From: Arthrobacter frigidicola
Lineage (GTDB): Bacteria; Actinomycetota; Actinomycetes; Actinomycetales; Micrococcaceae
Direction of reading: 5' to 3'
Length of the DNA stretch: 64,000 nucleotides
Assembly (NCBI GenBank): GCA_003602285.1
Contig: QZVU01000003.1
Location: forward strand, 372,001 to 436,000
The notes under the pieces were generated by a model. The model searched no databases. It was not told the origin of the DNA and worked only from the letters and a program-made list of their open reading frames with translations. Positions 1 through 7,665 of the stretch are shown here, piece after piece (within the stretch, counting starts at the first letter, position 1; each line of letters opens with the position of its first letter). Both the position numbers and the translations under genes were made by a program.

Positions 1-967
1 CGTTCTCCAGGGTGCCGATGTACGGGGTGTTGTCGAAGTCGCCCTCGACGTCGGAGCTGATGACCTCGTTGACGGCGTCGCCCATGAGCTTCATGACGGA
101 GGTGAGGATGAACTCCTCGCCCTTGCCTGCGGTCTCGAAGCCATCAGAGTCGACCCACACGACGGTGGCCTTCTTGCCGCCTTCGTTGGCTTCGATCACG
201 GCGTCGAGGGTGCCGAGGCCGACCGGGCCGGCAACGGGCATGATGACGTCGGCGCCTTCATTGATGAAGTTCTGGGTGTTGGTCTTGCCCGCACCCTGAT
301 CGTTGAAGTTGCCGATGAAGGTGCCGTTCTGGGCTTCCTTGTCCCAGCCGAGCAGCTGGACGTCGGCGTCCTTCTGCTCGTTGTAGTAGGTGACGCCGTC
401 GGCGAATCCGTCCATGAAGATGGTCACGGTCGGGATGTTAATGCCGCCGTAGGTGGCCACCTTGCCGGTCTCGGACGTCGCTGCCGCGGCGTAGCCGGCC
501 AGGAACGCGGCCTGGGCCGTGTCGTAGATGATCGGCTTGACGTTGTCGGCCTCGATTGAGTTGTCATCGACGATCGCGAAGTGCGAATCCGGGTTGGCCT
601 CGGCCGCTTCCTTGGTGGTGTCCGCGAGCAGGAAGCCGACGGTGACCGTGAGGTCGCAGCCCTGCTGGACCATCTGGTCCACGTTGGGACCGAAGTCGGT
701 CTCGGCCTGGGACTCGGCCTGGTTGATCTCGATGCCGAGTTCCTTCTCGGCCTTCTTCAGTCCTTCGTAGCTCGACTGGTTGAAGGAGCGGTCGTCGAAT
801 CCACCCGAGTCGGAGACGATGCAGCCGAGGTAGTCCGAGCTCTCCCCGGATCCACCGGCCTCCTCGGCGGGCGGTGCGCCGCAGGCGCTGAGAATGAGGG
901 CCGACGCACCGAGGACGGCAGCCGAAAGGGCGGCGCCGCGCCTGGTTGTGCGCAGTGAGTTCTTCAA
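1..967 (-). CDS. BMP-family ABC transporter substrate-binding lipoprotein (3' end beyond window)
   Basis: Extracytoplasmic solute receptor of the Med/BMP (PnrA-like) family, which captures nucleosides for an ABC importer. The frame opens with TTG at 967, preceded by GGAGG at 972-976, and gives a basic N-terminus, a hydrophobic stretch and a lipobox ending in LSAC with lipid-modified Cys29. The mature part contains family hallmarks such as SDSGGFDDRSFNQSSYEGL near the N-terminus and later GWDKEAQNGTFIGNF. About 322 residues are visible, so only some 30-40 C-terminal residues should be missing. The transporter ATPase and permease genes would be expected to lie downstream, outside the window. 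Substrate assignment (nucleosides) rests on family knowledge only. Confidence 0.9.
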   Translation of the reverse strand, partial: MKNSLRTTRRGAALSAAVLGASALILSACGAPPAEEAGGSGESSDYLGCIVSDSGGFDDRSFNQSSYEGLKKAEKELGIEINQAESQAETDFGPNVDQMVQQGCDLTVTVGFLLADTTKEAAEANPDSHFAIVDDNSIEADNVKPIIYDTAQAAFLAGYAAAATSETGKVATYGGINIPTVTIFMDGFADGVTYYNEQKDADVQLLGWDKEAQNGTFIGNFNDQGAGKTNTQNFINEGADVIMPVAGPVGLGTLDAVIEANEGGKKATVVWVDSDGFETAGKGEEFILTSVMKLMGDAVNEVISSDVEGDFDNTPYIGTLEN

Positions 968-1342
968 TATTCCTCCAGAAAAGAAAGATAAGCCCCGCGG
1001 CTGAACGCCGGTGAGTGTCCGCTCCGAGTCGGGCTCGAAGCTCTGTTTTCACTGGTCGGGCCACGGCGCTGGCGGCACCTTGAGTGCAGCACAGTATGGG
1101 ATCACTCTAGTGGGCGGGTGACGCGCGACACTACCACCGCCGTCGGCCACGTCAACATTGTTCGGGATTTGTTACACCTCAGGATATCCCACGGTGCGTG
1201 CCGGCCGCGCCGCGCCCGCGCTCGGAGGGGCTGCTCCGCGGCAGCTCGAAACCTCGGTCCGGCCGGACCAGGACCTCGGGTCCGCGGCCGGCTCAGGTCG
1301 CCGGGTCAGCTCCGCAGCGCCGGGTCAGCTCCGCAGCGCCGG
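968..1342. other. Intergenic region between BMP and amidohydrolase genes
   Basis: No credible coding sequence. It holds the candidate BMP promoter and, at its right end, tandem 19-bp repeats that run into the stop codon of the amidohydrolase gene. The remainder shows nothing recognisable. Confidence 0.6.
1128..1155 (-). promoter_or_regulatory. Candidate promoter of the BMP lipoprotein gene
   Basis: On the minus strand TTGACG (1155-1150), a 16-base spacer and TAGTGT (1133-1128) resemble a housekeeping sigma-70-type promoter. It would give a leader of about 150 bases before the TTG start at 967. No known riboswitch pattern was recognised in that leader. The call rests on sequence resemblance only. 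Confidence 0.4.
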
Positions 1343-1357
1343 TCAGTGGCGCAGGCC
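1288..1357. repeat. 19-bp tandem repeat overlapping the amidohydrolase stop codon
   Basis: Two perfect 19-bp copies lie at 1301-1319 and 1320-1338. Degenerate flanking copies start at about 1288 and at 1339. Read on the minus strand and aligned on the stop codon, the unit is CCCGGCGCTGCGGAGCTGA. Each full copy therefore ends in TGA, in the same position as the real stop of the upstream gene (1343-1345). Confidence 0.8.
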
Positions 1358-2545
1358 GAGAACAGCGCGCAGCGCCGCGGCGGCCATGACGCGCACGCCG
1401 CAGCCGATGGCGTGCTCGTCCGGAATGTAGTCGCCGCGGTGCAGGTCGAAGGTCTCGCCGCGCGGAGTGCGCGTGCCGAGGCGCATCATGGCGCCGGGGA
1501 CCTCCTGGGTCATCCACGCGAAGTCCTCCCCGCCCATCGACTGCGGGGTGAGGACGACGGCGTCGGGGCCCAGTTCGGCGCGGGCGGCGGCCTCGAGCAG
1601 CCCCGTCTCCGCCTCGGAGTTGATCACCGGAGGCACGCCCCGGATGTGTTCGAGCTGCACCTCCACCCCGAACGGCGCAGCGGCCTGGCGCACCGCATGG
1701 TCGAACAGGTCTCCGGCGGACTGCCAGGCCTCGCCGTCGAGGCAGCGCAGCGTGCCCGAGAGGAAACCGTGGGCCGGGATCGCGTTGGGCGCCGAGCCGG
1801 CGTGGATCTGGCCCCACACCACCGACACCGAACTGCGCACGTCGATGCGCCGGGAGAGCACGGCGGGCACGTTGACGGCGATCGAGGCAAGCGCGAAGGT
1901 CAGGTCTTCGGTCAGGTGCGGGCGCGAGGTGTGGCCGCCGCGTCCGGTGAGTTCGACGCGGAGGGTGTCGGAGGCCGAGGTGATCGCCCCGATGCGGGTT
2001 CCCACCTGGCCGACGTCGATGCGGGGGTCGCAGTGCAGGGCGAGGATGCGCGGAACATCGGCGAGGATGCCCTGGGCGATCACCTCGATCGCACCGCCGG
2101 GCATCGTCTCCTCGGCGGGCTGGAAGATGATGCGCACCGTGCCGTCGAGGGGGGTCTGGGCGTCGATCGAAGCGAGTACCAGGGCCACGCCCACCATGAC
2201 GGTGGTGTGGATGTCGTGGCCGCACGCGTGGGCCACGCCCGGGTTGACCGAGGCATACGCGAGGCCGGTCTCCTCGACGATCGGCAGCGCATCGATGTCC
2301 GCGCGCAGGCCCACCTTGATGGGCCCCTGCCCGATGTCGACGCACACGCCCGTGTTTTCCAGCCGCTTGGGCTGCAAGCCGGCCTGCTCGAGACGTTCAA
2401 CGATGCGGTCGGTGGTCCGGTATTCCTTGTAGGAAAGCTCGGGGTGGGAGTGGAGGTCGCGCCGGAAGTGGGTCAGTTCTTCGAGCAGGGGGGCGAGCCA
2501 CACGCCAATGTGCGGTACTGCTGCGTCGGGGCGTTTGAGTTCCAC
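1343..2545 (-). CDS. M20 family amidohydrolase (M20D, aminoacylase/IAA-amino-acid hydrolase-like)
   Basis: Cytoplasmic metal-dependent hydrolase expected to cleave N-acyl amino acids or similar amides. The 400-residue length is normal for M20D. Visible motifs: HSHPEL (32-37), RADIDALP (81-88), HACGHDIHT (106-114) with the Cys/His metal ligands, FQPAEE (141-146) with the catalytic glutamates, ALHCDP (169-174), and GGEDFAWM followed by LHRGDY near the C-terminus. The start is GTG at 2545. It is co-oriented with the GDP-mannose pyrophosphorylase upstream (110-bp gap) and the BMP gene downstream, but sits apart from both. The natural substrate cannot be told from sequence. Its 3' end is tandemly repeated beyond the stop. 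Confidence 0.92.
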   Translation of the reverse strand: MELKRPDAAVPHIGVWLAPLLEELTHFRRDLHSHPELSYKEYRTTDRIVERLEQAGLQPKRLENTGVCVDIGQGPIKVGLRADIDALPIVEETGLAYASVNPGVAHACGHDIHTTVMVGVALVLASIDAQTPLDGTVRIIFQPAEETMPGGAIEVIAQGILADVPRILALHCDPRIDVGQVGTRIGAITSASDTLRVELTGRGGHTSRPHLTEDLTFALASIAVNVPAVLSRRIDVRSSVSVVWGQIHAGSAPNAIPAHGFLSGTLRCLDGEAWQSAGDLFDHAVRQAAAPFGVEVQLEHIRGVPPVINSEAETGLLEAAARAELGPDAVVLTPQSMGGEDFAWMTQEVPGAMMRLGTRTPRGETFDLHRGDYIPDEHAIGCGVRVMAAAALRAVLGLRH

Positions 2546-2655
2546 GCTCCAAGCCTACCGACCCGCGCCCCCGGAACCGTAAAGCGGGCGCCGGCCGGCG
2601 TCACCGAAGGTCTCGGGACCGGCCCCGGGCGGGCGTGATCCGGTCCGCAGCCAGG

Positions 2656-3792
2656 TCAGAGGACGTCGGTGTCTCCGCTGGCCCGCAGGTGCTCCACGGC
2701 CTTCTTGACCTCCTGGGCGTGTTCCTTGGTCGTCACCAGCAGCGCGTCGGGGGTGTCGACGATGACAACGTCGTTGATGCCGATCAGCGCGATCACCCGC
2801 TTGGTATCGGAAACGACGATGCCCGAGGCGTTTTCGGCGAAGACCCGCGCCCCCTCCCCCATCACCGTGATCTTGCTGGTTTCGGTGGCCGGGTGCAGCC
2901 TGCCGATCGCGGCGAAGTCTCCGACGTCGTCCCAGGTGAACCTGCCCGGGATCATGGCGACGTCGCCGGCGGCCGCCGCGGGCTCGGCCACGGCATAGTC
3001 GATGGCGATTTTCGGCAGGGACGGCCAGATCCGCCGCGCGGTCTTCACCCGGCGCGGGGTGTCCCAGTCGTCGGCGATTTCGCTCAGGCCGGCGAAGAGC
3101 TCGGGCTCGTTCGCCTCGAGGTGCTTGAGCATCAGCGCCACCGGCGCCACGAACATGCCGGCGTTCCAGCTGTACTTGCCCGACTCGAGGTAGCCGCGCG
3201 CCACCGGCTCCGAGGGTTTCTCAACGAACTCGATGACGGCGTGCGCACTGGGCGCCCCCGCGATGTCGAGGGGCTCGCCCGCCCGGATGTAGCCGAAACC
3301 GGTGGACGGGTGGGACGGCTCGATGCCGATGGTGACGATATAGCCCTGGGCTGCCGTGTGGATCGCCTCGCGCACCGCGTCCTGGAAGACGTCGACGGGG
3401 GTGATCACCTGATCCGCGGCGAAGGAGCCCATGATGATGTCCGGGTTCCGGCGGTACAGGATGGCCGCGGCCAGCCCGATGGCTGCCGCCGAATCCTTGG
3501 GCTCGCTCTCGAGGACAAGGTTGGTGTCCTCAAGCTCGGGCAGCTGGGCGAGGACCGCCCCGCGGTGCACCACACCGGTGACAACCATGGTCCGCCCCGG
3601 GCACAGCGGGCCGAGCCGGTCGTAGGTCGCCCGGATCAGGGTGCTGCCGGAGCCGGTGAGGTCGTGGAGGAACTTCGGCGCGGCGGCGCGGGACAGCGGC
3701 CACAGCCGGGTGCCGACCCCTCCCGCGGGGATCACGGCGTGGAAGCGGTCGAACACGTCCTGGGGTTGGGCGGCTGCCCTTTCGGTAGTCAT
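2656..3792 (-). CDS. manC: Mannose-1-phosphate guanylyltransferase
   Basis: Makes GDP-mannose from GTP and mannose-1-phosphate, the donor for cell-wall mannans, lipoglycans and exopolysaccharide. The 378-residue protein has the nucleotidyltransferase signature PAGGVGTRLWPLSR at residues 22-35, with a PKF lysine just after it, and an EFVEKP motif mid-protein. That length fits a single-domain guanylyltransferase without the isomerase half found in bifunctional ManC/AlgA. It is divergent from sdhCDAB, and the shared 228-bp region carries the sdh promoter. The ATG start at 3792 gives the full N-terminal motif spacing expected of the family. Confidence 0.92.
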   Translation of the reverse strand: MTTERAAAQPQDVFDRFHAVIPAGGVGTRLWPLSRAAAPKFLHDLTGSGSTLIRATYDRLGPLCPGRTMVVTGVVHRGAVLAQLPELEDTNLVLESEPKDSAAAIGLAAAILYRRNPDIIMGSFAADQVITPVDVFQDAVREAIHTAAQGYIVTIGIEPSHPSTGFGYIRAGEPLDIAGAPSAHAVIEFVEKPSEPVARGYLESGKYSWNAGMFVAPVALMLKHLEANEPELFAGLSEIADDWDTPRRVKTARRIWPSLPKIAIDYAVAEPAAAAGDVAMIPGRFTWDDVGDFAAIGRLHPATETSKITVMGEGARVFAENASGIVVSDTKRVIALIGINDVVIVDTPDALLVTTKEHAQEVKKAVEHLRASGDTDVL

Positions 3793-3886
3793 CGCCTCCC
3801 ACGTTAGCTGACACCTCCGGGGCGCGCCGGAAGGATTTTTGGAAAGGACGGTGCCGCGGCGCCGTCCGTCAATGTGAATAGCCTCA

Positions 3887-3905
3887 CAGTATAGGGGAGC
3901 CTAAA
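3887..3905. promoter_or_regulatory. Weak DtxR/IdeR-like iron box next to the sdh promoter
   Basis: The minus-strand reading TTAGGCTCCCCTATACTGT matches about 13 of 19 positions of the DtxR/IdeR consensus (TTAGGTTAGSCTAACCTAA). It directly abuts the candidate sdh -35 hexamer at 3906. SDH is an iron-sulphur and haem enzyme, and sdh operons are iron-regulated in some actinobacteria, so the position makes sense. The match is imperfect and unproven. Confidence 0.3.
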
Positions 3906-3934
3906 TTGAAGGCGGCCCGTCCCCGGCCTAGATT
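3906..3934 (+). promoter_or_regulatory. Promoter of the sdhCDAB operon
   Basis: TTGAAG (3906-3911), a 17-base spacer and TAGATT (3929-3934) form a good sigma-70-type promoter. It would give a leader of about 80 bases to the sdhC start. AGGGAGG at 4006-4012 is the sdhC ribosome binding site, eight bases before ATG 4021. Confidence 0.65.
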
Positions 3935-4020
3935 ATCCTTGACTTAGAGTGCTCTCGCACCGGCGACATTCCTGCGTGGAAGACACGCTAACGCCCGTGC
4001 GATGCAGGGAGGTAAATTCA

Positions 4021-4401
4021 ATGCCGAAGACACCAGCTGGCACCCTCTACCGTGGCCGCGAGGGCCAGTGGTCGTGGGTAGCACACCGCATCACCGGGGT
4101 AGTGATTTTCTTTTTCCTCCTCGTCCACGTCCTGGACACGTCGCTGGTCCGGGTTTCACCGGAAGCCTATGACGCGGTCATCGCCGCGTATAAGAACCCC
4201 ATCATGGGCCTGGGCGAGCTCGGCCTCGTCGGCGCCATCGTCTTCCACGCCTTCAACGGACTCCGCGTCATCGCCGTGGACTTCTGGAAGAAGGGCCCGC
4301 GCTACCACCGCCAGATGCTGTGGGGCGTCGTCGGCCTCTGGGCGCTGACAATGCTCGCCTTCTCCATCCGCCATCTTTCGGTTGTCTTCGGAGGTCACTA
4401 A
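4021..4401 (+). CDS. sdhC: Succinate dehydrogenase cytochrome b556 subunit
   Basis: Membrane anchor of complex II, holding haem b and the menaquinone site. The 126-residue protein has the family motif WSWVAHRITGV at 17-27 and three transmembrane segments at about 25-44, 62-84 and 100-118. His76, in FHAFNGLR, is a likely haem ligand. The start is ATG 4021, behind AGGGAGG; the frame stays open upstream to 3949, but those codons lack a ribosome site and are not conserved-looking. It is the first gene of a four-gene operon, three bases before sdhD. Confidence 0.95.
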   Translation: MPKTPAGTLYRGREGQWSWVAHRITGVVIFFFLLVHVLDTSLVRVSPEAYDAVIAAYKNPIMGLGELGLVGAIVFHAFNGLRVIAVDFWKKGPRYHRQMLWGVVGLWALTMLAFSIRHLSVVFGGH

Positions 4402-4404
4402 GCC

Positions 4405-4872
4405 ATGGCTGTTCCCACTGTAGAAAGCCCCCGCTCGGGGCGCGTCTCCCCCGGCTACTCCCGCACCCGCTCCTCCCGCGGCAACTTCGAGATGGGCGCC
4501 TGGCTGTTCATGCGCCTGTCCGGGGTGGTCCTCGTGGTGATGATCTTCGTCCACCTGTGGACGTCCCTGGTGGCCGGTGACGGCATCAGCCAGGTCGACT
4601 TCGGCTTCGTGGCCGGCAAGTGGGCCAGCCCCATCTGGCAGGCCTGGGACCTGGTGCTGCTCTGGCTGGCCATGCTGCACGGAACCAACGGCGTGCGCAC
4701 CATCATCAACGACTACGCGGAGAAGAACTCGACGCGCATGTGGCTCAAGGGCGTGCTCTACACGGCCACCGTCGTCATCATCCTCCTGGGCACCCTGGTC
4801 ATCTTCACCTTCGATCCCTGCCCGGTCATCGACGGCGTGGCCCACGTCGCCTCCTACTGCCCCACCGCGTAG
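4405..4872 (+). CDS. sdhD: Succinate dehydrogenase hydrophobic membrane anchor subunit
   Basis: Second membrane anchor of succinate dehydrogenase. The 155-residue protein has a charged cytoplasmic N-terminus (1-30) and three transmembrane helices (about 33-57, 77-100 and 114-136). The conserved LHGTNGVRTI at 91-100 has a histidine (His92) that commonly serves haem or quinone binding. It starts three bases after sdhC and precedes sdhA by 55 bases, so it belongs to the same transcript. The N-terminal extension before the first helix is typical of actinobacterial SdhD. Confidence 0.94.
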   Translation: MAVPTVESPRSGRVSPGYSRTRSSRGNFEMGAWLFMRLSGVVLVVMIFVHLWTSLVAGDGISQVDFGFVAGKWASPIWQAWDLVLLWLAMLHGTNGVRTIINDYAEKNSTRMWLKGVLYTATVVIILLGTLVIFTFDPCPVIDGVAHVASYCPTA

Positions 4873-4927
4873 CGGCGCAGGCCGCCCCGGCGGCCGCCTC
4901 ATTGTTTCAACAGAAAGAGCGACAAGC

Positions 4928-6706
4928 ATGCAGGTCCACAAGTACGACGTCGTCATCGTCGGAGCAGGCGGCGCAGGGATGCGCGCGGCCATCGAGTCCG
5001 GTCAGCGGGCGCGCACGGCTGTACTGACAAAGCTCTACCCCACGCGCTCACACACCGGCGCCGCGCAGGGCGGCATGTGCGCCGCTCTCGCCAATGTCGA
5101 GGAAGACAACTGGGAGTGGCACACGTTCGACACCGTCAAGGGCGGTGACTACCTCGTCGACCAGGATGCCGCCGAGGTGATGGCCAAGGAAGCGATCGAC
5201 GCCGTCCTCGACCTCGAGAAGATGGGGCTGCCGTTCAACCGCACCCCCGAGGGCCGGATCGACCAGCGCCGCTTCGGCGGCCACACCCGCGACCACGGCA
5301 AGGCCCCCGTCCGCCGGTCCTGCTACGCCGCGGACCGCACCGGCCACATGATCCTGCAGACGCTGTACCAAAACTGCGTCAAGCACAACGTCGAGTTCTA
5401 CAACGAGTACTACGTCCTCGACCTGCTGATGGTCGACCAGGAAGTGACCGAGAACGGCGTGACCCGGCTGCAGAAGCGCGTCGCCGGCGTCGTCTCCTAC
5501 GACCTCGCCTCCGGTGAGCTGCACGTGTTCCAGGCCAAGTCCGTCATCTTCGCCTCCGGCGGCGTCGGCAAGGTCTACAAGACCACCTCCAACGCCCACA
5601 CCCTCACCGGCGACGGCATGGGCATCGCCTTCCGCCGGGGCATCCCCCTCGAGGACATGGAGTTCTTCCAGTTCCACCCGACGGGCCTGGCCGGGCTGGG
5701 CATCCTCCTGTCGGAGGCCGCCCGCGGCGAGGGCGCGATCCTGCGCAACTCCGAGGGCGAACGCTTCATGGAGCGCTACGCCCCCACCATCAAGGACCTG
5801 GCACCGCGCGACATCGTCGCCCGGTCGATGGCCAACGAGGTCCGCGAGGGCCGCGGCTCCGGGCCGAACAAGGACTACGTCCTGCTCGACCTGACACACC
5901 TTGAACCGGCGCACATCGACGCGAAGCTCCCGGACATCACCGAGTTCGCCCGGACCTACCTCGGCGTGGAGCCCTACACCGAGCCGGTGCCGGTCTTCCC
6001 GACGGCGCACTACGCCATGGGCGGGATCCCCACGAACATCAAGGCCGAGGTCCTCCAGGACAACGACACCATCGTGCCCGGGCTCTACGCCGCCGGCGAG
6101 GTGGCCTGCGTCTCGGTGCACGGCTCGAACCGGCTGGGCACGAACTCGCTGCTGGACATCAACGTCTTCGGCAAGCGGGCCGGCATCTACGCGGCGGAGT
6201 ACGCCCTCACCGCCGACTTCGTCGACATCCCCGCGGACCCGCTGGCCGATACTGTCGCCCTGCTCGACACGGCCCGCAGTTCCGAGGGCGGGGAGCGCGT
6301 CGCGCAGATCCGCAAGGAACTCCAGGACATCATGGACGCCAACGTTCAGGTGTTCCGCACCGAGGAGACCCTCCTCGAGGCGCTGCGCGTCATCGACGGG
6401 CTCGAGGAGCGCTACAAGCGCATCTCCGTCCAGGACAAGGGGAAGCGCTTCAACCTCGATCTCCTCGAGGCCGTCGAGCTCGGGTTCCTGCTGGACATGG
6501 CCAAGGTCATGACCGCCGCGGCCCTGCACCGCAAGGAGTCCCGCGGAGGCCACTTCCGCGAGGACTACCCCAACCGCGACGACGAGAACTTCATGACCCA
6601 CTCGATGGCCTATAAGGACCCGAGCGCCGTCGAGACCAGCGGCGTCCGCCTTGAGACCAAGCCGGTCATTTTCACCCGTTACCAGCCGATGGAGCGTAAG
6701 TACTGA
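4928..6706 (+). CDS. sdhA: Succinate dehydrogenase flavoprotein subunit
   Basis: Catalytic subunit that oxidises succinate to fumarate and passes electrons to SdhB. ATG 4928 gives 592 residues, about the length of the mycobacterial homologue. The frame stays open upstream to 4577, but that part overlaps sdhD and is ignored. Visible features: the dinucleotide fold GAGGAG (12-17), SHTGAAQGG (41-49) with His42 as the covalent FAD attachment site, FHPTGLAG, the ARGEGAILRN active-site segment, and HGSNRLGTNSLLD near the C-terminal FAD contact. The stop overlaps the sdhB start (TGATG). Confidence 0.97.
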   Translation: MQVHKYDVVIVGAGGAGMRAAIESGQRARTAVLTKLYPTRSHTGAAQGGMCAALANVEEDNWEWHTFDTVKGGDYLVDQDAAEVMAKEAIDAVLDLEKMGLPFNRTPEGRIDQRRFGGHTRDHGKAPVRRSCYAADRTGHMILQTLYQNCVKHNVEFYNEYYVLDLLMVDQEVTENGVTRLQKRVAGVVSYDLASGELHVFQAKSVIFASGGVGKVYKTTSNAHTLTGDGMGIAFRRGIPLEDMEFFQFHPTGLAGLGILLSEAARGEGAILRNSEGERFMERYAPTIKDLAPRDIVARSMANEVREGRGSGPNKDYVLLDLTHLEPAHIDAKLPDITEFARTYLGVEPYTEPVPVFPTAHYAMGGIPTNIKAEVLQDNDTIVPGLYAAGEVACVSVHGSNRLGTNSLLDINVFGKRAGIYAAEYALTADFVDIPADPLADTVALLDTARSSEGGERVAQIRKELQDIMDANVQVFRTEETLLEALRVIDGLEERYKRISVQDKGKRFNLDLLEAVELGFLLDMAKVMTAAALHRKESRGGHFREDYPNRDDENFMTHSMAYKDPSAVETSGVRLETKPVIFTRYQPMERKY

Positions 6707-7491
6707 TGAGCACCCCAACCATCGAAAAAGAGCCGGCCTCGAAGGTCGAGCTTCCCGCCGGCGTCGGGGGCGGGGAAATTCCCTCCTTCGACATCACGCT
6801 CAAGGTCCGCCGCTACAACCCCGAGGTCTCCGACGAGGCGCACTGGGACGAATGGCAGCTGACCATGTACGGCACGGACCGCGTGCTCGACGCCCTGCAC
6901 AAGGTCAAGTGGGAGCACGACGGATCGGTGTCCTTCCGCCGCTCCTGCGCCCACGGTGTCTGCGGCTCCGACGCCATGCGGATCAACGGCCGCAACCGGC
7001 TCGCCTGCAAGACCCTGCTGAAGGACCTCGACACCTCCAAGCCGATCCTGGTCGAGCCGATCAAGGGCCTGCCGGTGGAGAAGGACCTGATCGTGGACAT
7101 GGAGCCGTTCTTCCAGTCCTACCGCGAGATCATGCCGTTCCTGATCACCAAGGGCCACGAGCCCACCCGGGAGCGCCTGCAGTCCGCCGAGGACCGGGAG
7201 CGTTACGACGACACCACCAAGTGCATCCTGTGCGCCGCGTGCACCTCGTCCTGCCCCGTGTTCTGGACCGACGGCCAGTACTTCGGGCCCGCCGCGATCG
7301 TCAACGCGCACCGCTTCATCTTCGACTCCCGCGACGACGCCGGCGACATGCGCCTTGAGATCCTCAACGACAAGGAAGGCGTGTGGCGCTGCCGCACCAC
7401 CTTCAACTGCTCGGAAGCCTGCCCGCGCGGCATCCAGGTCACCAAGGCCATCTCCGAGGTCAAACAGGCCATCCTGACCCGCAAGATCTGA
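6706..7491 (+). CDS. sdhB: Succinate dehydrogenase iron-sulphur subunit
   Basis: Electron-transfer subunit carrying three iron-sulphur centres. The 261-residue protein shows the [2Fe-2S] ligands Cys81, Cys86, Asp89 (Asp in place of Cys, as in the E. coli enzyme) and Cys101. The [4Fe-4S]/[3Fe-4S] ligands are in CILCAACTSSCP (173-184; Cys173, 176, 179, 183) and in the later Cys229, Cys235 and Cys239 of CSEACP. The ATG shares bases with the sdhA stop, so the two are translationally coupled. It is the last gene of the operon and is followed by a strong terminator. Confidence 0.97.
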   Translation: MSTPTIEKEPASKVELPAGVGGGEIPSFDITLKVRRYNPEVSDEAHWDEWQLTMYGTDRVLDALHKVKWEHDGSVSFRRSCAHGVCGSDAMRINGRNRLACKTLLKDLDTSKPILVEPIKGLPVEKDLIVDMEPFFQSYREIMPFLITKGHEPTRERLQSAEDRERYDDTTKCILCAACTSSCPVFWTDGQYFGPAAIVNAHRFIFDSRDDAGDMRLEILNDKEGVWRCRTTFNCSEACPRGIQVTKAISEVKQAILTRKI

Positions 7492-7542
7492 CCCGACGCG
7501 GCACCGCGATTGAGGGTTGCTCTGGCCACCCCTGCGTCCGAT

Positions 7543-7572
7543 AAAGGGCGGCCCCGGCGGGGCCGCCCTTTT
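7543..7572 (+). terminator. Rho-independent terminator after sdhB
   Basis: Perfect 10-bp stem (GGGCGGCCCC at 7546-7555, GGGGCCGCCC at 7559-7568) with a three-base loop and TTTT. Preceding A residues extend the pairing. Confidence 0.92.
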
Positions 7573-7603
7573 CGCGTTCCCGCCTGGGCGCTCCCCCGCT
7601 CCA

Positions 7604-7651
7604 GGCTGTCCTTCCGCTTGGCCGTACTCCCGCTTGGCTGTCCTTCCGCTG
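7604..7651. repeat. Three 16-bp tandem repeats downstream of yihY/brkB
   Basis: Units at 7604-7619, 7620-7635 and 7636-7651. The outer two are GGCTGTCCTTCCGCTT and the same with a final G; the middle one has three changes. They lie between the sdh terminator and the brkB stop at 7666. Unlike other arrays in the window, they carry no stop codon in phase with the gene. Confidence 0.75.
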
Positions 7652-7665
7652 CGGATCACGCCCGG

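Noticed and set aside
1118-2638. A 506-residue plus-strand frame across the amidohydrolase gene
   Set aside because: Arg/His/Gly-rich without family likeness and no ribosome site; it overlaps a gene with clear M20 motifs.
3847-3868. GGACGGTGCC/GGCGCCGTCC hairpin upstream of sdh as a terminator
   Set aside because: It sits in the divergent promoter region, has no T-run, and no gene ends into it; probably a chance GC-rich palindrome.
5048-6718. A 556-residue open frame on the minus strand opposite sdhA
   Set aside because: It is the mirror of sdhA, whose motifs are complete. Long antisense frames are common in GC-rich DNA because stop codons are rare there.
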